A DNA stretch of 6,436 nucleotides, taken from positions 1-6,436 of the forward strand of contig JAQCKL010000270.1 in the NCBI GenBank assembly GCA_027592485.1, in the 5' to 3' direction. Source of the DNA: Cyanobacteriota bacterium. Its GTDB lineage: Bacteria > Cyanobacteriota > Cyanobacteriia > Phormidesmidales > Phormidesmidaceae. Every line of letters starts with the position of its first letter. The first letter of the stretch is position 1. This document shows positions 1 through 5,604 of the stretch, one piece after another. Below the pieces are notes generated by a model. It ran no database searches. It was not told the origin of the DNA and saw only the letters and a list, made by a program, of their open reading frames with translations. The translations under genes were made by a program, and so were the position numbers.

Positions 1-119
1 CCATCTCAACCTATGAGCTATTGACGACACAAGGGTTTCAGTTCATCACCTGTTAAGAGACCAGTGCCCTAACGATTGGGTTTGCATTTGCATTTAAAGT
101 CCCAGGAGCTTATGGTCCG

Positions 120-365
120 GTGCAATATTGGGTGGGAGACCCGGAAGCTCACCGTTTCATCTCTGGACCTCGAACCACCGCACTATTTGCTATCTTGGGA
201 GGCCTTCTCTTCTCTAGTCTATCGATACTTACGACCTTGCTCTCTTTAGCATTTGGCCCGAAAGGAACCCGATTCCAGAGAACTGTTCTTCCGACCGCAG
301 CACTCGCAACCTATGGATTAGCCTGGTTGTTATTCATTCGTTGCGGTTTTTACCCTAGTGCTTGA
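120..365 (+). CDS. Hypothetical small membrane protein (81 aa), possibly cargo or a fragment
   Basis: I do not recognise this family. The GTG start at 120 is the only usual start codon in this frame after the TAA at 54-56; AGGAG at 104-108 lies 11 nt upstream, a little far. The product has two clear hydrophobic stretches, roughly residues 19-44 (TTALFAILGGLLFSSLSI and onward) and 56-75 (VLPTAALATYGLAWLLFIRC), with a basic GPKGTRFQR loop between them, so an inner-membrane protein with two helices is plausible. The frame stays open from 57 to 119 and would add another hydrophobic stretch (LTIGFAFAF) without a start codon, so the gene may be the 3' remnant of a longer one. It lies on the interior side of the putative transposon end at 611-776, which would make it cargo. 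It could also be a chance ORF. Confidence 0.4.
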   Translation: MQYWVGDPEAHRFISGPRTTALFAILGGLLFSSLSILTTLLSLAFGPKGTRFQRTVLPTAALATYGLAWLLFIRCGFYPSA

Positions 366-402
366 GCTGATAGCTCGAAATTTACAGTTGAGAATGTCTC
401 AA
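362..402 (+). terminator. Two tandem small hairpins after the 120-365 ORF, possible terminator
   Basis: GAGCT/AGCTC (364-368 and 372-376, 3-nt loop) overlaps the stop codon, and TTGAGA/TCTCAA (388-393 and 397-402, 3-nt loop) follows 11 nt later. Both are perfect stems but short, and neither is followed by a T run. An intrinsic terminator is therefore only a weak possibility; the pair could also protect the 3' end of the transcript. Confidence 0.25.
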
Positions 403-610
403 AGGTCTGTGGGATATTTCAAAACTAAATCAAGAGGATGGCCTTTGTTTAGACACGGAGAAATTTTGATCGCTAAAGACTGAGTAGTTGTCCGACAGCG
501 GCAACCACTCTTCAGAGACAGCAAGGGTTCACCAATTCAGGTGGACGAGAGATCGGGAGGTTCAAACCATAACTTTTGAGCGATATAGTCCAAAAGTAGG
601 CCAGGCGGGG
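403..610. other. Intergenic stretch without a supported gene
   Basis: I see no ORF with both a start and a ribosome site, no convincing tRNA cloverleaf and no CRISPR repeat here. Base composition is AT-richer than the core genes and there is no HIP1 site. It leads directly into the repeat cluster at 611 and is probably part of the same imported segment. Confidence 0.5.
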
Positions 611-611
611 T

Positions 612-671
612 ATTTGCATTTAATCTGAGCCGAAAGTCTTGTTTGCAAGCTATTCGCATTTAATCTGAGCC
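612..671 (+). repeat. Direct repeats R1 and R2, first pair of the cluster
   Basis: R1 (612-631) reads ATTTGCATTTAATCTGAGCC and R2 (652-671) reads ATTCGCATTTAATCTGAGCC: one mismatch in 20, start-to-start spacing 40 bp. A short TGTTTGCAA lies between them at 640-648, related to the TGTTTGCGAAC copies nearer the end. Confidence 0.85.
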
Positions 672-672
672 C

Positions 673-725
673 ATTCGCAAATAATGTGAGCCGGAAGGTC
701 TTCTTATTCGCACTTAATCTGAACT
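673..725 (+). repeat. Direct repeats R3 and R4, second pair of the cluster
   Basis: R3 (673-692) reads ATTCGCAAATAATGTGAGCC and begins 21 bp after R2. R4 (706-725) reads ATTCGCACTTAATCTGAACT and begins 33 bp after R3. R3 shares with R1 a downstream extension, GAGCCGAAAGTCTT versus GAGCCGGAAGGTCTT. This suggests that the R1-R2 and R3-R4 pairs are diverged copies of one larger unit. The 21- and 33-bp spacings are close to whole helical turns. Confidence 0.85.
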
Positions 726-736
726 CAAAATCGCCT

Positions 737-769
737 TGTTTGCGAACACGAGCTCTGCTGTTTGCGAAC
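737..769 (-). repeat. Two copies of TGTTTGCGAAC, inverted half-sites next to the putative terminus
   Basis: Identical 11-mers at 737-747 and 759-769, 22 bp apart (about two helical turns). Their reverse complement, GTTCGCAAACA, matches the first half of R3 (ATTCGCAAATA), so they are related to the direct repeats but inverted. They are the copies closest to the supposed outer edge at 776. Confidence 0.8.
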
Positions 770-782
770 CGCTACAACTAGG

Positions 783-1448
783 TCAGGAATACAGGTTGGC
801 CAGATTGAGTTGATCCCAATTCACGATGAAGTAGCGTTGTTGGGTTTTGAGCCATCCTTGGGTTTTAAAGTCCTTGAGCAATCGGGTCACGGTCACCCGC
901 GTTGTACCAATGGCGGTCGCCAGTTGATGGTGGGTCAAACGCACCGGAATTCTCACCCCACCTGGCTCCACTTGGCCCAGTTCTTGGGCGAGGAGAACCA
1001 AAAGCTGATGCAAACGGTCGACCACTAACCGCTTGCCGGCAATGGCAAGCCAAGCCTCCGTTTGCTGGAGTCGCAGGATTAGGTTGTGGCCCAACCCTGC
1101 CATCAATAGGGGGGATGACTCAACTTCTGCCATGGCTAGGGGCAAGATATCCACATCCGTCAAGGCAGTCGCCCAATAGGGATTAATGGTGGTCAAAGGT
1201 AACCCAATCGGTGCTGAGGGACCCGCTAGTCCCAGCAAGGTTTCTCCCCCATCCGGTTGAATCGTTGAGAGTTGCACCACGCCCCGACACACCATTAATA
1301 GGACGCCTGTCGGCAGGGGTATCGTCCGCCCCGCACTGTAAGCCGTTAACGTCCGCTCTCTATAAAGCTGCTCCAAAACCTCGACAAAACCCTGGTGCAC
1401 CGAGACGGGCAGCCGTTTACCCGGTAACACCGACGATTTGGCAAACAT
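783..1448 (-). CDS. Crp/FNR-family transcriptional regulator (NtcA/SYCRP-like)
   Basis: A 221-residue DNA-binding regulator, the usual length for the Crp/FNR family. Residues about 22-110 form the N-terminal cNMP-binding-like beta roll (LLMVCRGVVQLSTIQPDGGETLLGL at 50-74), about 111-150 the dimer helix, and 171-200 a classic winged helix-turn-helix (LTHHQLATAIGTTRVTVTRLLK) with recognition helix TTRVTVTRLLKDF, very close to NtcA-type helices. The ATG at 1446-1448 is supported by GAGGG at 1455-1459, 6 nt upstream. In the phosphate-binding cassette the GE...RS residues of true cAMP binders are absent (GLPLTTINPYWATALTD at 82-98), so cAMP binding is doubtful; the ligand is unknown. It is on the same strand as leuC and 207 bp downstream of it, probably with its own promoter. 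A putative transposon edge lies just beyond its stop codon. Family assignment is firm; the regulon is unknown. Confidence 0.9.
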   Translation of the reverse strand: MFAKSSVLPGKRLPVSVHQGFVEVLEQLYRERTLTAYSAGRTIPLPTGVLLMVCRGVVQLSTIQPDGGETLLGLAGPSAPIGLPLTTINPYWATALTDVDILPLAMAEVESSPLLMAGLGHNLILRLQQTEAWLAIAGKRLVVDRLHQLLVLLAQELGQVEPGGVRIPVRLTHHQLATAIGTTRVTVTRLLKDFKTQGWLKTQQRYFIVNWDQLNLANLYS

Positions 1449-1526
1449 ACTGATCCCTCAAGCACATGGAATGGTGGCTTCGGAGGATGTAGCGATGAGA
1501 CTTAGCGATAGGGGTAATCCCACAAT

Positions 1527-1540
1527 GGACGCTAGCGTCC
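1527..1540. promoter_or_regulatory. Perfect 14-bp palindrome upstream of the regulator, candidate operator
   Basis: GGACGCTAGCGTCC is its own reverse complement and sits 78 bp upstream of the regulator's start codon. It could be an operator, for instance for autoregulation, although it does not match the NtcA (GTA-N8-TAC) or CRP (TGTGA-N6-TCACA) consensus. As RNA it would give only a 5-bp stem with a 4-nt loop and no U run, so a leuC terminator is less likely. Confidence 0.35.
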
Positions 1541-1655
1541 CCTAAATGTCGTCCCTAACACCGACCTACCCGCCATGGTCAAGGGTCTTGATTAAGTTGA
1601 AGGGATCGCAATGTTAACAGAGCGTTAAGCTTTGTTTGAGCAGCCGATATGTGCC

Positions 1656-3056
1656 TTACAGCGATCGCACATCCGCCACCTTGCCCGCGATCGCCGCCGA
1701 CACCACCATAGCTGGACTCATCAGCAGCGTACGCCCCGAGGCTGATCCCTGGCGGCCCTTAAAGTTACGGTTAGAAGAGGAAGCGCTAATTTGTCGGCCC
1801 TCCAACTTGTCCGGGTTCATGGCCAGACACATTGAGCAACCCGCCTGCCGCCATTCAAACCCTGCCGCCTCAAACACCTTGTGCAAGCCCTCGGCTTCCG
1901 CCTGCTGCTTAACTTGCTCTGAACCAGGGACCACAAAGGCCTTGACCCCAGGGGCAACCTGGCGGCCCTGGGCAATGCGCGCCGCTTCCCGTAGATCACT
2001 AATGCGACCATTGGTGCAACTGCCAATAAAACAGACATCAATGGGGGTGCCCAAAATCGGCATGCCCGGTTGCAGATCCATATAAGCATAGGCTTCCTGG
2101 GCGATGGCGCGATCCCCCTCCGGCAAGTCGGCCAACTGCGGAATGGATTCATCCACGCCGATGCCCTGACCAGGGGTAATGCCCCAGGTAACCGTCGGGG
2201 AAATGTCCGCTGCGTCTAACTGCACCACGTCATCGTAGACGGCATTGGCGTCACTGCGAAGGCTCTGCCACCAAGCCACCGCCTGCTCCCACTGATCCGC
2301 TTTAGGCGCAAATTCCCGCCCTTGCAAATAATCGTAGGTGACCTGATCGGGGTTGACGTAGCCACACCGGGCTCCGCCCTCAATGGACATGTTGCACAGG
2401 GTCATGCGCTCTTCCATGGACATGGCGTCAATGGTGGTGCCCCCGTACTCGTAGGCGTAGCCCACGCCCCCCTTCACCCCAAGGGTGCGGATAATATGCA
2501 AGGTCACATCCTTGGCGTAGACCCCCGGCGGCAGCGCCCCATTCACCTCAATTCGTCGGACTTTGAGCTTGCCGAGGGCGAGGGTTTGGGAGGCCAACAC
2601 ATCCCTGACCTGACTGGTACCAATCCCAAAGGAGATCGCCCCAAACGCGCCGTGGGTAGAGGTATGGCTATCACCACAGGCAATGGTCATACCCGGTTGG
2701 GTCAATCCTTGCTCGGGGGCAATTACATGGACAATGCCCTGGTTGCCGGAGCCAATATTGTGGAAGGTGATGCCGTGGTCTTGGCAGTTATGCTCTAGGG
2801 CCTGCATCATCTCCTCTGCCAGGACGTCTTGAAAAGGCCGCACCTGGTTTTCGGTGGGAACGATGTGATCAACCGTGGCCACCGTGCGCTCTGGGAATAA
2901 TACCGTGAGGCCCCGCTCCCGCAGCATGGCAAAGGCCTGGGGGCTGGTGACCTCATGGATGAGATGCAGCCCGACAAAGAGCTGCGTCTGGCCTGAGGGT
3001 AATGTCCCCACCGTATGCAAATCCCAAACCTTGTCAAACAGGGTGCCTTGGCTCAT
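1656..3056 (-). CDS. leuC: 3-isopropylmalate dehydratase large subunit (LeuC)
   Basis: LeuC is the [4Fe-4S] catalytic subunit of isopropylmalate isomerase, a cytosolic enzyme of leucine biosynthesis that converts 2-isopropylmalate to 3-isopropylmalate together with the small subunit LeuD. The 466-residue product is full length. The aconitase-family signatures are all present: CGDSHTSTHGAFGA at 127-140, and the cluster ligands Cys347 (IGSCTNG), Cys407 and Cys410 (GCSMCLAMNPD), at the same positions as in E. coli LeuC. The N terminus MSQGTLFDKVWDLH is the usual start of cyanobacterial LeuC, which fixes the ATG at 3054-3056; the ribosome site before it is weak (only TAGG, very close). LeuD is not adjacent: the next gene on this strand is the Crp-like regulator. 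No lesion is visible. HIP1 sites lie at 1661 and 1687 within the 3' end. Confidence 0.97.
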   Translation of the reverse strand: MSQGTLFDKVWDLHTVGTLPSGQTQLFVGLHLIHEVTSPQAFAMLRERGLTVLFPERTVATVDHIVPTENQVRPFQDVLAEEMMQALEHNCQDHGITFHNIGSGNQGIVHVIAPEQGLTQPGMTIACGDSHTSTHGAFGAISFGIGTSQVRDVLASQTLALGKLKVRRIEVNGALPPGVYAKDVTLHIIRTLGVKGGVGYAYEYGGTTIDAMSMEERMTLCNMSIEGGARCGYVNPDQVTYDYLQGREFAPKADQWEQAVAWWQSLRSDANAVYDDVVQLDAADISPTVTWGITPGQGIGVDESIPQLADLPEGDRAIAQEAYAYMDLQPGMPILGTPIDVCFIGSCTNGRISDLREAARIAQGRQVAPGVKAFVVPGSEQVKQQAEAEGLHKVFEAAGFEWRQAGCSMCLAMNPDKLEGRQISASSSNRNFKGRQGSASGRTLLMSPAMVVSAAIAGKVADVRSL

Positions 3057-3214
3057 GGCCTACTTATCACTTAATTTAAAATCCCAATAGATCATGGTAG
3101 CCCATTGCCTCAGGGGTCGGGAACTGAGCTGACGTACGGGCGGCATTGTCGGCTAGGTCTGCCGGGGAAATCTATAGGGATTGATCAGAATCCTCCCCAG
3201 GGGCAGGGATGACC

Positions 3215-3242
3215 GCTATACTTCCTAAAACCTTGTGATTAA
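3215..3242 (-). promoter_or_regulatory. Candidate leuC promoter
   Basis: On the minus strand TTAATC (3237-3242), a 16-bp spacer, then TATAGC (3215-3220), matching the sigma-70 consensus at 3/6 and 4/6. It would leave a leader of about 150 nt before leuC, which contains the small inverted repeat GGATT-N6-AATCC at 3178-3193. This is a visual match only. Confidence 0.25.
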
Positions 3243-3284
3243 CCTGGGATGGCAGTCACCAGTTCGATCAGGACAAGACTGCAA

Positions 3285-3339
3285 GCCATTTTGAATCTGT
3301 GCTAGGCAGGACTATGCTGCATACCCTAATCAAAATGGC
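3285..3339. repeat. 10-bp perfect inverted repeat around the candidate promoter
   Basis: GCCATTTTGA at 3285-3294 and its exact reverse complement TCAAAATGGC at 3330-3339 are separated by 35 bp. The arms flank the TATGCT box of the plus-strand promoter candidate. This fits a pair of binding sites for a dimeric regulator with looping, or a stem at the 5' end of the mRNA if transcription starts further upstream. Confidence 0.55.
3291..3318 (+). promoter_or_regulatory. Candidate promoter of the 736-aa gene
   Basis: TTGAAT (3291-3296), a 16-bp spacer and TATGCT (3313-3318) match sigma-70 boxes at 4/6 each and lie about 50-75 bp before the ATG at 3367. The -10 box is part of the small palindrome TATGCTGCATA (3313-3323), and the -35 box overlaps the left arm of the inverted repeat at 3285-3339. 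Confidence 0.35.
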
Positions 3340-3366
3340 CCGCGCTATAAATGGGCAGGTTTGGCT

Positions 3367-5577
3367 ATGACTTACTGGGAGTTTCTGCTACAGCAAGATG
3401 GCGATCGCACTTGGCTCCCTCTAGAAACCGCCCATGTGGAAATTCTGGAGGGACGCTATCGGATTGTGGCCCACACCAGCCATAGCGATACCCCTGTGGA
3501 TATCCACCTCACCCAGCGCTTGGCGGAGCAAATCCCCCCCAAGCGCCGGGTCCTCAAGCGGCAAGGGCGCACCAATGATGATGGGTTGATGGTGGTGTTG
3601 CCCTTTACCCATTTGACGGCAGGCACCTGGACCCTCCGTTGTTGTGCCGCTGATCCCTCCGGGGACCATGTCGATCCATTCGATTACGGTGTGCAGCTAC
3701 GGGTGGTTCCGGTAGAAGATGATCCCGATAACTGGCTCCCCGATTGGGACATGCCAGAAGACGAGCCCCTACCGACCTCCCTCCAAGCCCTATCTAACCC
3801 ATTGGCCGAGCCCCTAGCCGCAGGACGACAAACCCCACGCCCCTCATCTGTTCCAGGCGCTAGGGCGACCCCACCGCCAGCCCCGACCCAAGCAACCGTC
3901 GGATTGCTCCAGGTCTCTGACGATTTCCCTGAAATTGAGGTTCAGCCCCTGGGAGCGCTGCCCCTCAGGCTGCGGCTCGATCAACAAGCCTTGATGGCCC
4001 AACCCCAACAGCCCATTACCTTGGTGGGGGAAGTGATTGCCATGGGAGAGGCACCGGTGCTGCCAGGGGCGGGTTCCCTGGGGCTACAACTGCGGGACCC
4101 GGATCAGGGCAAGGTCGTCGCTCGACTGTCGCGATCGCTGAGTTGGACCACCTTGCCAGCCGCCTTTGCAATCACCATCCCCGTGCCGGATGTCTCGGGC
4201 ACTCGCCTGCTGGTGGGCGAAATGAGCCTGTGGCTGGGAACCGTCGATGCCCCCCAAGTGATGGCCATTCAGGGGTTTACGGTTACCACCAACTTGGACA
4301 GTCTTTTAGACGCGGTCACCCAAAGGGGCGAGGCTGGGCTGACTTTTCAAGAGGACGCCCTAGAGACAGGGATAGCGGATCCTGTAGGCTCTGAGTCCGC
4401 AGCCTCGGCAGAGGCACAGCAGCTAGGGCAGGAGACGGTTAAAACTGCGCCCTTGGCCATGCCAACGGTTCGGGAAGTGCCTTTCCGGCTGATTTATCTA
4501 CCTGCCTCGGGTCTGACCCTGCCACCCCAAATTCAGTCGGTTGCCCCTGGCGATCGCTTGCCCCGATCCCTGGCCCTGCCGACCCTCCCGAACCAACCCG
4601 TTCGCCCAGCCCCTAAAGCACCCCAGGGCCCTCAAAAAGCGTTAGAGCTCCCCTTGGTCGCGCCTCGTGATGCGGGACATCAGTCCCAGGTGGGAGCCTC
4701 TGCGGCCCTAGGTGCCCATCAGGGCGCTGAGCCTGAACCAGAGCGCACCCTACAACTCCCCTTCCTGGGCAAGCCTATTTCGGGTCAAGCGACTCAAGAA
4801 CAAGAGCCGTCGAGCCTTGATACTCCCCCTGGCATCCGTCAAGACGCCGAGGCCATTGACGAGCCGATCGCCCAGGTGCCCAGTTTGGTTCCCGACGCTG
4901 AGTTCACCGCCTTGAACCTCAAGGATCGGTTTTGGGGACGATTGACTGCCCTAGCCCAGGACGGACATTCTGCGGCGGCGGGCCTCAAGCGAGAAATGGC
5001 GGCGGCAGGGGTTGAGGCTGACCTTAATCAGGAAGGGGCTCCATCTTTGGATCTGCCCACCGTAGAGCCGCTTCCCACGGTGGCGGTGACCGCCCCTAGC
5101 CACGAGGTGGTCATTTACGACGAGCCCGAACCGTCCCTAGACGGGTCTACCGAAGGTCTCGGCACGGCAGATCCAAGTTCTAGTTCTAATCCAGAGACAC
5201 CTGATGAGCTGGAGACCTTGGTGGTACCGGTCCCCCACATCGAGTTATCCGAGGCCACCCTGGTTGCGGGCAAGCCCCTGAGCCTAACGGTCAGCCTGCC
5301 GCCCTTCCCCCATCGCTTGGCGGTCAAATTTTGGATGACCGACATCCAGAACCGCAGCCTACTCGAAAAACCCCGCTGGCTCATGAACTGGACCCCCTCT
5401 GTGGAGGGCCAATTAGAGGCGTTATTACAACTCCAGGTTCCCATGGGGTGTCTAGAGGTGCGCTTTGAAGCGATCGCAGTGGATTTAGCCACCCAAGAGG
5501 AGAGCCACAAGATGACCTTGCAGCGTCCCATCACCGCTTCCCAAGAGACGATCACTGCGCCAGAAGACTTGCCCTAA
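3367..5577 (+). CDS. Conserved cyanobacterial protein of unknown function, multi-block beta-rich with Pro-rich linkers (736 aa)
   Basis: The ATG at 3367 has GGGCAGG at 3353-3359, 7 nt upstream; the in-frame TTG at 3361 would be too close to it. There is no signal peptide or membrane helix, so it is probably cytoplasmic. Three blocks with alternating hydrophobic strands stand out: residues 1-116 (WEFLLQQDGDRTWLPLE, then EILEGRYRIVAHTS), about 188-306 (PLRLRLDQQALMAQPQQPITLVGEV and onward), and about 619-720 (ELSEATLVAGKPLSLTVSLP, then LEVRFEAIAVDLATQEESHK). They look like Ig-like sandwiches, by inference. Long low-complexity Pro/Ala/Gln/Glu-rich linkers separate them (about 130-180 and 380-510). 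A short helical motif, LNLKDRFWGRLTALAQDGH (516-534), and an acidic HEVVIYDEPEP (579-589) sit before the last block. I associate this architecture with a cyanobacterial hypothetical family from memory; no function is known to me. It is divergent from leuC and convergent with the small Cys protein. Confidence 0.85.
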   Translation: MTYWEFLLQQDGDRTWLPLETAHVEILEGRYRIVAHTSHSDTPVDIHLTQRLAEQIPPKRRVLKRQGRTNDDGLMVVLPFTHLTAGTWTLRCCAADPSGDHVDPFDYGVQLRVVPVEDDPDNWLPDWDMPEDEPLPTSLQALSNPLAEPLAAGRQTPRPSSVPGARATPPPAPTQATVGLLQVSDDFPEIEVQPLGALPLRLRLDQQALMAQPQQPITLVGEVIAMGEAPVLPGAGSLGLQLRDPDQGKVVARLSRSLSWTTLPAAFAITIPVPDVSGTRLLVGEMSLWLGTVDAPQVMAIQGFTVTTNLDSLLDAVTQRGEAGLTFQEDALETGIADPVGSESAASAEAQQLGQETVKTAPLAMPTVREVPFRLIYLPASGLTLPPQIQSVAPGDRLPRSLALPTLPNQPVRPAPKAPQGPQKALELPLVAPRDAGHQSQVGASAALGAHQGAEPEPERTLQLPFLGKPISGQATQEQEPSSLDTPPGIRQDAEAIDEPIAQVPSLVPDAEFTALNLKDRFWGRLTALAQDGHSAAAGLKREMAAAGVEADLNQEGAPSLDLPTVEPLPTVAVTAPSHEVVIYDEPEPSLDGSTEGLGTADPSSSSNPETPDELETLVVPVPHIELSEATLVAGKPLSLTVSLPPFPHRLAVKFWMTDIQNRSLLEKPRWLMNWTPSVEGQLEALLQLQVPMGCLEVRFEAIAVDLATQEESHKMTLQRPITASQETITAPEDLP

Positions 5578-5604
5578 CCCCCCCTTGGGTCCCTAGAACT
5601 CAAT

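Larger units (their letters stand above)
611..776. mobile_element. Putative end of a Tn7/Tn5053/Mu-like transposon (repeat-rich terminus)
   Basis: Seen directly: four direct copies of a roughly 20-bp motif (ATTYGCAnnTAATCTGAGCC-like) at 612-631, 652-671, 673-692 and 706-725, then two copies of TGTTTGCGAAC at 737-747 and 759-769, which carry the TTCGCAAA core in the opposite orientation. Read on the minus strand, the segment begins TGTAGCGGTTCGCAAAC at 776. That is a TGT terminus followed by closely spaced binding-site-like repeats. Known: elements with Mu/TnsB-type DDE transposases (Tn7, Tn5053/Tn402 and cyanobacterial CRISPR-associated transposons) end in TGT...ACA with several asymmetric repeats of about 20 bp inside each end. 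Inferred: position 776 is the outer edge and the element body lies to the left. Neither a transposase nor the opposite end is in the window, so the subtype is undecided. The alternative is a multi-site regulatory region. Confidence 0.5.

Noticed and set aside
520..575. tRNA-like GGTTCAAACC near 560-570
   Set aside because: It resembles a T-loop, but the flanking bases do not form the 5-bp T stem, and no acceptor or anticodon stem can be drawn.
611..776. CRISPR array
   Set aside because: The repeats have unequal spacing (40, 21, 33 bp), partly inverted copies and related sequence between them, unlike uniform repeat-spacer units.
777..850. Type V-K CRISPR-transposon target with a GGTN PAM about 60-66 bp from the edge inside the regulator gene
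   Set aside because: No GGTN is present on the appropriate strand at that distance, and no guide or Cas12k gene is visible, so a type V-K assignment is not supported.
762..1453. Plus-strand ORFs at 762-1028, 902-1186 and 1211-1453 and a minus ORF at 865-1053
   Set aside because: They overlap the Crp-like regulator in other frames; the regulator has clear domain motifs and a ribosome site, and these have neither.
1636..3090. ORFs at 1636-2085 (+), 1817-2152 (-), 2322-2798 (+), 2807-3037 (-) and 2875-3090 (+)
   Set aside because: Shadows of leuC, whose full-length family motifs leave no doubt about the coding frame.
3249..3305. 18-codon leader ORF (MAVTSSIRTRLQAILNLC) before the 736-aa gene
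   Set aside because: It would lie mostly upstream of the best promoter candidate, has no regulatory codon run and only a weak ribosome site.
3421..5555. ORFs at 3421-3669 (-), 4143-4394 (+), 4712-4915 (+) and 5115-5555 (-)
   Set aside because: Shadows within the GC-rich 736-aa gene; low-complexity, unrecognisable products.
5578..5604. Bidirectional terminator between the convergent genes
   Set aside because: Only 27 bp, no stem of useful length and no T run on either strand.
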